Assembly: GCA_949775045.1 (NCBI GenBank)
Contig: OX459095.1
Location: 24,246,778 to 24,310,777, forward strand
Length of the DNA: 64,000 bases
Direction: 5' to 3'
From: Metridium senile
Taxonomy: Eukaryota > Cnidaria > Anthozoa > Actiniaria > Metridiidae
This document shows positions 26,901 through 38,172 of the stretch, one piece after another (the first letter of the stretch is position 1; each line of letters begins with the position of its first letter). The position numbers and the translations under genes are program-made. The notes under the pieces are model-generated. The model was not told the DNA's origin. It did no database searches and saw only the letters and a list, made by a program, of their open reading frames with translations.

Positions 26901-29900
26901 CATGGATTACAGACAGACTCGCTCTTAAGAATTCAAATAATTTAAACTTAAAAATAAACAAATGCTCCCTTGCGCTGGCACATTTCTACTCAAATGAAAC
27001 TATAGTAAACCCACACATATCTGTCTGCACAAGGCCTGGAAACGAACTTGTTAGATTCCGAGAAAACGTAAATACCTGTTCGTTGTTATTCTTACGTTTT
27101 CAAGACGTTTTTTAAAAAAGTAAATGATCGTTTTGATAACAACATGGACACAGCAGGCAAATCAAATAAAAGACGCCATTTAGAAGGGCAAGAAGAGAAA
27201 GACCCAGTTGTTATTACAATCGATCTAGACAATGACAGCGAAGAGGAAGAAAACGGGGCAACACACAACAACATTGACTTGCAATACGCTACAAAGAAGA
27301 GACGGTTTTCAAAAGAGCAAGAAACAACAGACGATGACAGTGTAGATGGATGGAACGGACGTTCGATCGTACACGCCAACATGGACATAGAAGGTACATC
27401 AAAGAAAAGACGTTCTTCAGAAGTGATCCCGGACCCTGTTAATGCAGACGATAGCAAAGAAGAGATAGACTCTGTCAATGCTGACAATAGCAAAGAGGTG
27501 ATAGACTCGATCAATGCACACGTTAGCAAAGAAGTGAAAGACCCAGTCAATGCACACGTTAGCAAAGAAGTGATAGACCGGCCAGTCAATGCAGACGATA
27601 ATAGCAAAGAGACAGGAAACGAACGCACGATCACGCTTGATATGTCGAAATACAGTCCAGATATTCGAAGGTTGACCGACTCTCAGCTTGTAGAAATATT
27701 CGATATAGGAGTCGCGATCAAACAGTCGTTTACCCTGACCGTCAGTGAAAGTAGCGACTTCGTCAAGAAAGAGCTCGAGTCGCAAATGGAGCCAATAGTT
27801 AAGCAAATGGGCTGCTTCCAAACAGATATGAACCAAAGGGTTTCCTCTCATATGATTCAATTTACAAATGAAGCCACAGCACTGAAGACAGGTGTTTTGG
27901 AAAAAGTAGCCAGGATGAAGAACGATCTTGTGGGTCAAGTTGAAGGAGTATGTCAAAAGGTTAAGCCGATGCGTGAACTGGAGGATCGCGTTACAATTGC
28001 AATTCAATCCTCTGTACGATCTGTTCTCAAACAGCTAGAAGACTACAAAAGAGAGGTGAACCAAGTAACCCAACATATGCAGAAGCCAGCCATTAAAGGA
28101 TCAGTTGGTGAGAACACAGTTATGTCTATATTAAGAAAGAACATTCCTAGCTTTACTTTTACAGACGTTTCCCATCAACCGGGTGGCGGAGATATACACG
28201 TGCAAAGTCCAGATGACCACCACTTCTTGGTCCAAGTGAAAGCTCACACCAGAAATGTTCCCAAGTCAGAAATAGATAAGTTTATACAAGACGTAGCCAA
28301 TTCACATGAAGTAAAAGTTGGCCTCATGCTCTCTTTGAAAACCGGGATTGCGAAGAAATCCAGGCAAAGGAACTTTCAAGTCGACACTCACAACACCAAG
28401 TTTCTCATCTATGTACCAAACGCACTGGACCAAAAAGAGAAAATGACCATTAATAAGAACAAAACTCACATCCACAATAAAAAATGGGGAAAAATAGTAA
28501 TTGCTTTTAATTTCACCACAGCTAATTAGATTTAAAAGACTAAGTCATGTATATTTATTTTTCGTCCTATGTAGTAGATGTAGTAATTATATATGGTGTA
28601 GTTATGTTGTATGTATGTTATTCTTGTGTGTGATGGTGCTTGTTTGTGTATATATAGTTAATTATAAATAAGCTTATTTCATTGAAACTTTAATTATTGT
28701 AGATCTCGTGTGTCACATTTATTGTGGCACTCTTTAATTGTAAATTGTGTGTGTGTGTCTTCTCGTGTGTCACATTTATTGTGGAACTCTTTAATTGTAA
28801 ATTTTGTGTGTTTTTTCTTTGTTGTTAGTTATTAATAAAAAAAGAAAAGAAAAGAAAAAAAAAGTGCCTATAGTATAAACTTTGCACCTTTTCAATACAT
28901 TGATAACCGCAAATATCGCGACAATTAAATCACATCGATTTTTGTCTACTTTGGATGTAATTAACGCAGCATATTTCTGGCTATGGCTCATTTGTAGTTT
29001 GCCTTTATCGAAACTTTTAAATACAATGTACTTTTCAAAGATCTCAATACATTTACAATTCCCTTTTTGGTGTATTTAGGTTTGGTTTGTTGGCTATTAA
29101 AAAAAATATTTCCATGAAAAAAAAGAAGAAAAAAGAATTTGAACTGCATCGAGGTTTCATCCTCTACATATAACTTAAATATACATAAGTTTAGTGGCCG
29201 ATAAATAAGGTTAATCAGTAAATAGAGTACAAACACTAAAATTGTGCAACATAAATACCACTAAATACTACTAAATTATGCAAATTCTTTTGTTCTCTAT
29301 TGTTTAATCAACACTATTTAGTGGTAAATAGTACAAAGTATTGCACACTTTAGTGTTTGTACTCTGTGACATTTTAAGCCATTATATATAACTTTAGTGG
29401 CTTAAAATGTCACAGTAAGTATATATATTTTCAATTCTATTTTATATATAATGTTATTTTTTATAAATACAAAGACAGAGTTCTTGATTAGAGGTTATGA
29501 GTAGAAGTTAGATTCATGAAAATTACCAACTGAAGCATGTCCATCGCATGAGCAAACATACGTACATGACATGAATGTTTTATAGAATAAAGAAAATTCA
29601 GGGCACGTGTCTCATTGTTTGAACATAAAAAATTAATACATCAAATACAAATCAGAACAGTGGAATTGAAAACCTGAACAAATGGAAGAAGAAAAAATAA
29701 TTTAATAAAAACAATACAATATAAATTTTCAAAAATTATCGGATGATTAATAGGAGTTCTTATTATAATAAATAATTGCTTCTATCTCAATATATAATTC
29801 ACATTTAAGATATTGAAAACATGATCATTGTAAACAATATCGCATTTTTAATAATAATGACAAACGCAAAGAAATTATGACGTTTCGACATCGTCCGATG

Positions 29901-32900
29901 TCTTATTAATGTTATATCAAAGTCTCGATTTATCAATATCGCAGTTAAAATATAATTATTATTTATTAGTTTGTAAAAAGACAATACACCTTGTTTAGAT
30001 TAATCAAAAAATCATTTGTACCTGTATAGTAATGTTGTATATGAAGGAAAACATAAAAATTAATAAAAACAGGTCTTATCCATATCGGAACAACTGCTGA
30101 TTGGTACTTTCGATCATCCCATGATGTCACACTTTGGACTTTGACGTCATCGTATCCACCTGTCCCAGAACCCCCATTCTGTATACTACAACCTAGTCTA
30201 TCAGCATTATTTTTCAACTGTTTCAATAACTCAAAAAAAACCTAGTCTATCAGCATTATTTTTCAACTGTTTCAATAACTCACCAATCCTGCAACCCAGT
30301 TACAGAAATCCCTTGTGACATCTTGTATTTGAGTGTCCTACAAATATTGTCAATAAAAAACTTTAATACAAACTTTCTCTATAATTAAATAAATTTCTCA
30401 GGTATTACAATTCTCATCATTAATATATATATCCTCATGTCTAGATGTTGTGAAATAGCTAGACCTCTAGTACCTCCGTATGCAAATTGCCCATTTCAGA
30501 CCATGTGTCATTTCCTTGAGAATTGTTCTTTTATGATGAACATGTTATATCATTTACATGTGAAAGAAACAATTCCCAAGGGCTATCTGAAATGGGACAG
30601 CAAACAAGGAAGGTAAAGAGGTCTATTGAATTTTCCATTTATCAAAACTTAATTATCACTCAATAATCTCCATCTTGACCAAATAATAGAGCATTTTCGT
30701 ATAAGTAACCCACTTTTAAAATGCAAATAAGCATATGTGCGAAATAACATGCTTATTAGCTGTGCATGTAGGTATTTGCTTTGAGTTTTATCTTTGAGCC
30801 ACAAGCAACTGAAAATTATTGATATAAAAGTGGTTTCCAACAAATCTATAAATGTTCTCGTTGCCACTCATGTTTGATTTAGCCAAGAGCTCAATTAACT
30901 CAGTCAAGTACTTTACTACACGCACACCTAATTAGCATGTTATTTTACACATTCTCTTTTGCATGTTAAAAGTGGGTTATAAGAAAATGTTCTAATATGG
31001 ACAAAACTGTTTACTTACAGATGATGGAGAGTCTGCTTTTTTCCTGCTTGCTTTTAGTCTTTCTTCTTTTTGTATTTCTTCCTGTTTTGGTAGCCACCTA
31101 TAAGCTGCCTTTCTATCACTGTCTCCCATTTCACTTGAGAAAAACAAACAGACTATTAGATCTATGAACAACATCATCATTCATCATTTTTCTCAAATAT
31201 TTACCTTCTTTTCCCAGACTCCATACTTTTTGCAGACTAAAAACAAAGTAAAACACACAAGTTTAATGCAATGATTCTACTTTTTGTGATTAAATTTTTT
31301 CCCTTCAGTTGGTACATCATCATATCTAACATTACTCTTGTTAATAATGTTATGGACATGGTTAAGACAATAATCATCTTTGGTATAAATATGCAGGTGA
31401 TTGCTTTTTGATATTTTCCTGTGTTTTCAATTGCCCATCAGGCAGTTAATTATCAGAGTATAAACCACAGCTGAGCCTTTGTTTTTTTGGTAAATAATAA
31501 TATTTGTTATCATTCCTGGATATTTGCCACACCTTTGGACAGCAATAACTATTAACAATGATTATTGTTCTTGAGTATTACCTGACTTTCCCTAACTGAT
31601 GGCTGCTTTTCACTTCCAACCACACTTTGATGAATGGACTCCTAGATAAAACAACATACAAGTCAATACCCAATATTTCAAATCCTAAATATATTGTTAA
31701 AATGTACTGTCAAAAACCATGGCTTGGGTATTGTGTGATAAGTTTTCTTTGTTCTTTTGACCTATGATCATACAAGCATTTTTGTCCTGATTTTAGATAT
31801 TTATATAAAGTACTCATTTCTTGTAATCCATGTACTAATTATACTTCTTAAATAATAATAAATCTGTGGTATTATTTTGTGATTAGTGACAGATCACTGT
31901 ATTCTTCGGAAGTTTCTAAAAATCTGTGTGTGGTTTGACATTTTCTTCTTGTTTGGGAAAAATCTGAATTCTTATTCCTGATTCTCTATTTTTTATTTTG
32001 ACATTTGTGCGAATCTCTGAGGACCTAATTCCCCTGTACTGCGCGCCCCTCAAAGCTGGATTCTTTCAGTGAATTTTATTGTCAAATAAAATAATAATAA
32101 ATGAATATGAATACCTCAAATGACTCTTCCTCTGCATCACTGTCTATATTCATTTCAGGGTCTAGAACTTCAACAACATCTTCAAATACCTAAAGAAGCA
32201 ATTGAAAATATTACAGCAACTTTATATATTTATACCATTATATTAACTATATATTTTAGAAAAAAGTGAATGCTGGTCATTTCGAAATGACCTGGATCGA
32301 AATGACTGGTTACCAAATTGTATATAAAAATAGACTGAAATACTCTTTGAATTTGCAGTTTTCTCTAAAATTATGTTCATCTTTATTTAATAAAAGTATA
32401 CATTTTTTGCTTATCTTCTCCCGTCCTCCTTCATGCAATGTTGGTTTTACAGTTAACATGATTTCTTGATGACTTTCTTCAGACCAACAAATTAATAAAT
32501 TGAAGCCCAAAATGCAATGTGCATCACAGTAAATACTTGAATGTGTCCCTTTTTAAAGCAGTACATAGTCTCATCCCTTGGTTTTAATGCCAAGATTTAA
32601 GCATTAGAAGATATTTTCCGTGTTTCTATTCTCTGTTAGAAACAAGCAGGATTGTTGGGAGAACACGAGAAAGATTTTGAATTGAATGAGCTGAAAGCGA
32701 GTGATCCAAAATCTTTTCGAGTGTTCTCCCAACAATCCCAAGTGTTTCTAATGTAGTTTCAACAACACTGAATTTTAATAATAAAAATAAATAAAATAAA
32801 GTGAAAAAATAAAGTCCAATACATACATCGGGTGGTAGAGACTCTTCTAAGTGAGGAAACAAAGCCAGTGGATGCTGTGTTAGATTGAACTCAATATCAT

Positions 32901-34545
32901 CTACATGTTCTCGTCTTTGTTGTTGTAATGGTACAGATCTATTTTCAATTAATAACCAAAAGTTATTCCAGATTTTTGAAATATGTCCCATATATCATTT
33001 CACCAAAATGTGTTTATAATTAACACACATGGACCAGCAACTTTGTGATGCACCTGATTGATTTATAATAGAGCCTGGTACGAGAACCGATGAATCCTTC
33101 AGCCCATAGGGAAATTTATAGTTTTTTTTTAGCCAATTTGGGCATGCATAATTATATATCAGTTATTGTTTCCATGTGCATGCTTCTGAAGCCATCCATT
33201 TGAAAGATATGAAAAACAAGGCACGACAGTTTGAAATCTGACTGTGCAAGAGTGCAGCCCATGGGGAAATAGTTCCTAGGTTTTTGACTAATAAGAGCAT
33301 GCTTAATAATTGTGCTATATCATAAAGCTGTACGTTATATAGAGAGGAATGAAACTAATAGTGTGATGAAAATTGGTAATCATACTTTGAATATATAGCT
33401 TCTGTTTTAGTAAACTTCTTTGGCTTTTTCTTCTCTTGTGATCCACTAGTTATCGTAGGCCCAAAACCCAAATCATCCTATAATAACAATTATATATGAT
33501 ACTATGTCACAATACATAAATAGTTGCTTAACCACATTAGCTTACTTAGTTTACTGCAATAATGTCGCAGCAGACTAAGTATAATTTTATAATTAAATAA
33601 CTGCTGTACAAATTGATATACATGCAGTCAATTCAAACAAAGTTGTTCTGAACTGGTTCCAGGTCATTGTGACTGGACTGAAAGGAATAGACCTCTTTAT
33701 TTTCCTTGTTTGTTGTCCCATTTCAGATCATGTGATGCTACCTTAGTAAATGATATAACACATTCATCATAAAAGAACAATTCTCAAGGGAATGACATGT
33801 GGTCTGAATTGGGCAATTTGCATGGAGGTAAAGAGGTCTATTGAAGCAAGGGTAGAAATCACTATCGCTATATTTACTCTATCTGGTAATAAGCAAAAAC
33901 ATTCTACACACCCTTTTAACATAGTTATAAAAGGCTTCAGGGGGCAGACCATCTCTAAAATCATCAGACCCCCTTTGTAAAAATGTCCACTGTGAACCCA
34001 CTAATGTATCTGATTTTCCTCTTGTTTTTCTGGGTTTCACATATTTAGTTTCTAGTCGTTCTTTGTACCTGGAGAGGAAACAAATACATCTATCATTAAG
34101 ACATTCATTTTCTAATCCTTTCTGGCATGTAATAAATGTAATAAAAATGTGTGTAAAAAAAATGTGGCTTTTATCTTTAGCAGAGTTCTTTTTTTAACGT
34201 TTTAGACTGTTGATTATATTTTTCTCCATTTTCATTTTTTACGTAACTTTGTTTTACTTGCAGCTCTCCACCTCCAACCCAAGTCTAGATAGCATTCAGG
34301 TGTTTTTATAAAGAAACATATATTTCAGTCAAAACTTGCCAATTGTAGATAAATTTACAAGCCTCAAAACTTGTGTCACAGAAACGAAGGTCAGAAACAT
34401 GTGGCACACGAAATTGCCCCAAAACACGAAAAATTACACGAAAACAACAATAAATACACGACGAATAGCTTCCTTACCATGGTTTATATCTTTTCTTGTC
34501 GTCTGTTTGTGTTTTTACAAGAAGTAAGTCATATTTATGTGCCAT
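23993..34545 (-). CDS. FAM47E: FAM47E-like protein (13 coding exons, complete)
   Basis: Exons on the minus strand: 34545-34478, 34068-33912, 33477-33386, 32938-32827, 32189-32115, 31641-31582, 31236-31205, 31133-31019, 30337-30284, 25852-25784, 25417-25292, 24761-24600, 24199-23993. Phases close to 442 codons plus stop. Family signatures appear in order: RYKPWYKERLETKYVKP (N-terminus), SQWTFLQRGSDDFRDGLPP, HVDDIEFNLTQHPLALFP, a hinge with VFEDVVEVLDPEM, an acidic middle, YRWLPKQEE, TRDFCNWVAGL, TVMSLFASGYETK, PALSVPIHVVELTNVPPELR and KVKYGAWYLSPKTWKP. These correspond to the conserved core of vertebrate FAM47E, for which a link to PRMT5 and arginine methylation has been reported; the wider role is unclear. 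No signal peptide or membrane segment. Tail to tail with NFXL1, and host of a nested gene in its 4.4 kb intron. Confidence 0.9.
24290..24433. mobile_element. MITE copy related to 5288-5427
   Basis: Ends TCTGTGAACTCAGCCATTCC and GCATTGGAATGTCCTAGTTT pair imperfectly. It lies in the last intron of the FAM47E-like gene. Confidence 0.55.
25101..25330. repeat. 74-75 bp tandem repeat copying an exon-intron junction
   Basis: TTGACCATGCTGGCTTTA starts at 25,101, 25,175 and 25,250. Each unit ends in the CCTCTTTGGAATCTGTTAT block, which at 25,291-25,310 is the 3' end of the exon 25,292-25,417 plus its donor. The intron therefore contains two extra copies of the coding end and splice donor. Confidence 0.75.
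26641..26741. repeat. 100-bp hairpin upstream of the nested gene
   Basis: Arms TTTTTGGTAGATATATCTTT and AAGACATATCTACCAAAAA, with a central TGTGTGTAATAACACACA palindrome. Probably a miniature inverted-repeat element. Confidence 0.7.
26785..26860. repeat. GC-richer 75-bp inverted repeat
   Basis: GTGTCGGGCTTCCTGTCCC pairs with GGGACAGGAAGCCCAACAC across a CCGTTATTGGGG loop. It lies about 290 bp before the start codon of the nested gene. Confidence 0.65.
27144..28529 (+). CDS. Intronless nuclear protein with C-terminal PD-(D/E)XK nuclease-like domain
   Basis: 461 residues, one uninterrupted exon. The N-terminus has basic nuclear-localisation-like clusters (NKRRH 8-12, KKRRF 51-55, KKRR 87-90) and a hydrophobic-acidic stretch PVVITIDLDNDSEEEE (21-36) resembling a SUMO-interaction motif. 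Residues 97-156 are about five 12-residue repeats of the type D(P/S)(V/I)NA(D/H)xSKE(V/E)I. Residues 175-312 are predicted helical. The C-terminal domain (318-430) shows GENTV (Glu323), GGGD (Asp350) and VQVK (Gln364, Lys366), then KFIQDV and GLMLSLKTGI. This E..D..QxK pattern fits the restriction-endonuclease-like superfamily, where Gln in place of Glu occurs in Mrr-like members; similar domains with a conserved SL..GI strand are common in large nucleocytoplasmic DNA viruses of eukaryotes. Activity is inferred, not shown. It is antisense within a FAM47E-like intron and followed by AATAAA (28,834) and an A-rich tract, so a retrocopy or transferred gene is possible. Confidence 0.72.
   Translation: MDTAGKSNKRRHLEGQEEKDPVVITIDLDNDSEEEENGATHNNIDLQYATKKRRFSKEQETTDDDSVDGWNGRSIVHANMDIEGTSKKRRSSEVIPDPVNADDSKEEIDSVNADNSKEVIDSINAHVSKEVKDPVNAHVSKEVIDRPVNADDNSKETGNERTITLDMSKYSPDIRRLTDSQLVEIFDIGVAIKQSFTLTVSESSDFVKKELESQMEPIVKQMGCFQTDMNQRVSSHMIQFTNEATALKTGVLEKVARMKNDLVGQVEGVCQKVKPMRELEDRVTIAIQSSVRSVLKQLEDYKREVNQVTQHMQKPAIKGSVGENTVMSILRKNIPSFTFTDVSHQPGGGDIHVQSPDDHHFLVQVKAHTRNVPKSEIDKFIQDVANSHEVKVGLMLSLKTGIAKKSRQRNFQVDTHNTKFLIYVPNALDQKEKMTINKNKTHIHNKKWGKIVIAFNFTTAN
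28704..28806. repeat. 57-bp direct duplication in the 3' UTR of the nested gene
   Basis: TCTCGTGTGTCACATTTATT begins at 28,704 and again at 28,761, followed by GTGG(C/A)ACTCTTTAATTG. Confidence 0.75.
28834..28863 (+). terminator. AATAAA and A-rich tract after the nested gene
   Basis: AATAAA at 28,834-28,839, then AAAGAAAAG repeats ending in nine As. Either a genuine poly(A) signal with genomic A-run or the fossil tail of a retro-inserted transcript. Confidence 0.45.
29224..29367. mobile_element. MITE with TAGAGTACAAACACTAAA ends
   Basis: Inverted ends: AGAGTACAAACACTAAA at the left, TTTAGTGTTTGTACTCTG at the right, with further pairing ACCACTAAATACTAC against AGTGGTAAATAGTAC. Confidence 0.7.
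29876..29912 (-). other. Degenerate hammerhead-like motif (Penelope-type relic)
   Basis: Minus strand reads AAGACATCGGACGATGTC, a perfect stem, then GAAACGTC. The CUGANGA box before the stem is not intact. Seen as a decayed ribozyme tail of a Penelope-like element. Confidence 0.35.
30191..30284. repeat. 50-bp direct duplication at a FAM47E-like splice donor
   Basis: CCTAGTCTATCAGCATTATT..TTTCAATAACTCA occurs at 30,191-30,233 and 30,240-30,282, separated by an A-run. The second copy contains the donor of the exon 30,337-30,284. Confidence 0.7.
30459..30627. mobile_element. MITE with AGACCTCT ends, copy 2
   Basis: Same family as 7,925-8,091; it ends in GGAAGGTAAAGAGGTCTAT, and the left end is slightly eroded. 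Confidence 0.7.
32636..32751. mobile_element. Inverted-repeat element with GTTGGGAGAACAC arms
   Basis: GATTGTTGGGAGAACACGAG pairs with CGAGTGTTCTCCCAACAATC; TTAGAAAC and GTTTCTAA flank it. It is related to the larger palindrome at 39,122-39,306. Confidence 0.65.
33686..33843. mobile_element. MITE with AGACCTCTTTA ends, copy 3 (inverted)
   Basis: The ends AATAGACCTCTTTA and GGAGGTAAAGAGGTCTATT are inverted; the interior is in the opposite orientation to copies 1 and 2. Confidence 0.7.
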
Positions 34546-34983
34546 TTTAAAGATAGTATTGAGAAAACTGTTCCAAACGTTTACCAATATGGCTGTTACC
34601 TCCTGTTGCCTAGCGACATTCACCGCTGGCCTAAAATCTTATCCACAGGAAGCCCAAACCAGTTATCTTTCTAAAATAAAAACAAATAAATCAAATAATA
34701 AAATAAATAAAGCATTAACTTACGTCGAAATACTAAATTCTTATTTCCTGTAGTGAGCTCCAACAATAAAAAGCCTCAATTCCGGTCAGAAAAATATTTG
34801 TTACTTGTTCACTTGTTTGCTGAAATTTGTATAGTAAATCCGTGAAAATCATTTTTGACACATTTTTGACACACAAAAATAGCCTTATATAGCCATTGTA
34901 TAGAATATTTAATGAGCGAACACGATAAGTGGATTTTTATGTTGATATTTATTTATTATATATTTATTTAAAATTTATATATA

Positions 34984-35130
34984 GTTGACTCTCTCTGAAC
35001 GACCACTCTCATAAGCGATCATCTCCCGTATGAGCGACCACTATTTCAATTTCCTGTTTTGTTTCCCATATAAAACTGTAATAAATCTCTCTCGTAAGCG
35101 ACCACTTTCGCAAGCGACCGCGACCACAGT
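34984..35130. repeat. Dispersed repeat with CGACCACT motif
   Basis: Contains GAACGACCACTCTCATAAG and repeated AGCGACCACTTT. A second copy is at 52,258-52,365. It lies upstream of the FAM47E-like gene and has no coding capacity. Confidence 0.6.
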
Positions 35131-35198
35131 TAGGGGTTCAAATTGTGCTGTTTCGTTGTTTTTCCTCTCTAGCTCGTAACGGCGATCATCCAGAGTCA

Positions 35199-35414
35199 TT
35201 AGGGCCCGGGCAAACGGTTTCAACATTTGCTTCAACATCCGTTCGATTTTGTTTATGGCAATGTTTTTAAAACGCTTTTTTAAAAACTCGTTCAACATTG
35301 TTGAAACTGTTGAATCGATGTTGAATTGATGTTGAAAGCGTTTAAACATTGTCATTCCAACAAAATCAAACGGATGTTGAAGCAAATGTTGAAGCCGTTT
35401 GCGCGGGCCCCTAA
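35199..35414. mobile_element. MITE with TTAGGGCCCGGGCAAACGG ends
   Basis: Inverted ends of about 55 bp: TTAGGGCCCGGGCAAACGG at the left, CCGTTTGCGCGGGCCCCTAA at the right, plus CTTCAACATCCGTTYGATTT blocks. Unusually GC-rich ends in an AT-rich background. The minus-strand open frame across it is a shadow. Confidence 0.85.
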
Positions 35415-36083
35415 AACATCTTTAGATATAAAAGCGTGCAATTTAAATATAACTAATTACTTCTAATTAGTACCAACTAATTAGTCACTAAAATAGATTC
35501 AAAAGTCCGTGCAGGCTTCAGGTATGTAGTCGGCATCATAGTAATACCAGTAGAAAATCACTATAACAGTTAACTTGTCTTGTGTCATCATCAGTTGTAG
35601 TGTCTCAATTTATTTGTGTCTTGTGTTCTCATATTAGTTTAGTAAAACTTGTGTGGTCTCAATTTATTCGCTTCTTGTGTTGTCATTTTAGTTTAGCTTC
35701 TTTAGCTTAGCTGCTACATTTATTTCGACACAAACTTGAAATTATTTACTGTACACTCCAAGAAAAATAAAATAAGCGAGAGTCGACGTTACGACTCAAA
35801 TGACGCTTGATGCGCTGATTCTTGCTTATTTTATTATTTCTTGAATTCAAAGGTACAATGCAACCATCTGAAGGGTTTAAAAATACCATCGAGCAACAAT
35901 GACACTGCTCTTTCATGAGAAAACTGACTTCATTAGAAAAACAATTGTATAATTAGTTGTATTATTTTTTACCACGACGACAATGTCATGGAATTACAAC
36001 TGATTATATTTGTTAGAGAAGAACTTCCAAAAACTTTGTGTTTAATTAGGGTTAATTATAATTCCAAACACTCGAAAACATTA

Positions 36084-36281
36084 AGGCCTCTTCTACACGA
36101 ATCCGATCCGGCTGAAACCGCATAGAGATATTTGCGTCCATACGAATCCTGTTGATCGTTTCCTATTCAAAAGTATGCGGTTTCAGTGACCGGATTCACT
36201 GGATTCGTGTGGACGATAGGCCGATTCGCATCAAAAAGTATGCGGTTTCAAAAGTATCCGGATCCGTGTAGCCGGGGTCTA
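36084..36281. mobile_element. MITE with CTACACGAATCCGATCCGGC ends, copy 1
   Basis: Inverted, GC-richer ends with CCGGATCCGTGTAG at the right. The interior repeats TGCGGTTTCA in both orientations. A second copy in opposite orientation is at 41,441-41,641. Confidence 0.8.
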
Positions 36282-36454
36282 ATAAAAGCACATGCAAGAA
36301 ATATTTTTACTAGCTTTTTTTAAAAAATTCTCAAATGGAAGAGCTGAGCATATTCAAAGTTGTGATGACAAAGTTGCGATAAAATCGACATTGAAATATC
36401 GCTGATAATATCTCGCGACAAAATTGATAGAGTAAATTACTTGTGTAGACTAGA

Positions 36455-36533
36455 GTGGTTTTCATGAACCCGTGAAACAAAGTGTACTATAATTAAAGTG
36501 TAATAGTTAAATAATAACAAAAGAACAAAATGG
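36455..36533. mobile_element. Half copy of the 9803-9945 MITE family
   Basis: AGAGTGGTTTTCATGAACC through AACAAAATGGAATT matches the family up to its middle and then stops where the next MITE begins, pointing to nested insertion or deletion. Confidence 0.5.
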
Positions 36534-36842
36534 AATTGCCCCAGTTCATTATGACGTCACGATATGTTTTAGTGGGGGATAGAATCGCCGAAAACAATGG
36601 TAATTTCAACTAAATCTTCTTTCAAATTATCTAATTTTTATGTATGTTATGTTGTGTCTATGTTTATACTTTCATATTTATGACATTTTGTTGTCATTTC
36701 GTTCCTATCCGTCTTGTAAATGCAATTTTATCGTGTATTCTTGTATTGTTGTTATGAATCTGTCCCCCACTGGCGACCATGATCCTTAGCGTTAGAACAA
36801 TAGAATGTTTGGATGTGACGTCATAGTGAAATAGGACAATTA
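36534..36842. mobile_element. MITE carrying TGACGTCA at both ends, copy 1
   Basis: Ends AATTGCCCCAGTTCATTATG and, inverted, AATTGTCCTATTTCACTATG, each followed by ACGTCAC, so each end holds the CRE palindrome TGACGTCA. A second copy is at 45,021-45,343. No coding capacity. Confidence 0.8.
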
Positions 36843-37099
36843 CGGTGTATTAAGGATTTTTAACGTACGTCCAAAAACATCCAGAAATTGATAAAAACAC
36901 TGAACAAAGTAAATATTAAAATTATAAAAATGTTTATTATTTATGATTAACAACCATATGGTTGAATAAAATCAGTGCGTATTTACAATTAAGCTAAAAA
37001 GTTGGTTTTAAATTTTCGATAAAAAGTTATACTAATATTATTGTGTTGTGTTTTAGGTCCGTACAGGATATAACAGCTTTGCTGTATTGTACTCATTAA

Positions 37100-38172
37100 A
37101 TAAATATAGTGTATTGATCATCATCATTATTATAATCATCAACACCATCATAATCGTAATTATTAGTATTGATTACGATAGTGTATTGACCATCATCTTC
37201 ATCATAATCATCAACACCATCATAATCGTAATTATTAGTATTGATTACGATAGTGTATTGACCATCATCTTCATCATAATCATCAACACAATCATAATCG
37301 TAATTATTAGTATTGATTACGATAGTGTATTGATCATCATCATTATCAAAATCATCATCAACATCATCATAATCGTAATTAATAGTATTGATTACGATAG
37401 TGTATTGACCATCATCTTCATCATAATCATCAACACCATCATAATCGTAATTATTAGTATTGATTACGATAGTGTATTGATCATCATCATTATCAAAATC
37501 ATCATCAACACCATCATAATCGTAATTATTAGTATTGATTACGATAGTGTATTGACCATCATCTTCATCATAATCATCAACACCATCATAATCGTAATTA
37601 TTAGTATTGATTACGATAGTGTATTGACCATCATCTTCATCATAATCATCAACACCATCATAATCGTAATTATTAGTATTGATTACGATAGTGTATTGAT
37701 CATCATCATTATCAAAATCATCATCAACATCATCATAATCGTAATTAATAGTATTGATTACGATAGTGTATTGACCATCATCTTCATCATAATCATCAAC
37801 ACCATCATAATCGTAATTATTAGTATTGATTACGATAGTGTATTGATCATCATCATTATCAAAATCATCATCAACACCATCATAATCGTAATTATTAGTA
37901 TTGATTACGATAGTGTATTGACCATCATCTTCATCATAATCATCAACACCATCATAATCGTAATTATTAGTATTGATTACGATAGTGTATTGACCATCAT
38001 CTTTATCATCATCATCATCATCAACATCATCATAATCGTAATTATTAGTATTGATTACGATAGTGTATTGACCATCATCTTTATCATCATCATCATCATC
38101 AACATCATCATAATCGTAATTAATAGTATTGATTACGATAGTGTATTGCCCATCATCTTCATCATCACCATC
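37100..38172. repeat. 72-81 bp minisatellite, about 15 units, Asp-rich frame on minus
   Basis: Core unit GATTACGATAGTGTATTGAC plus ATCATC-rich remainder; variant units of 75-81 bp add triplets. Every length is a multiple of three, so both strands stay open across the array. The minus frame (38,274-37,096) reads as repeats of QYTIVINTNNYDYD and DDYDEDDG, the plus frame as Ile-rich. No signal peptide or conserved domain precedes it. Located just beyond the 3' end of DGCR8. Confidence 0.88.

Noticed and set aside
27092..28007. Ser/Leu-rich and Cys-rich frames antisense to the 461-aa gene
   Set aside because: Shadows of the acidic repeats and helical region; no independent signals.
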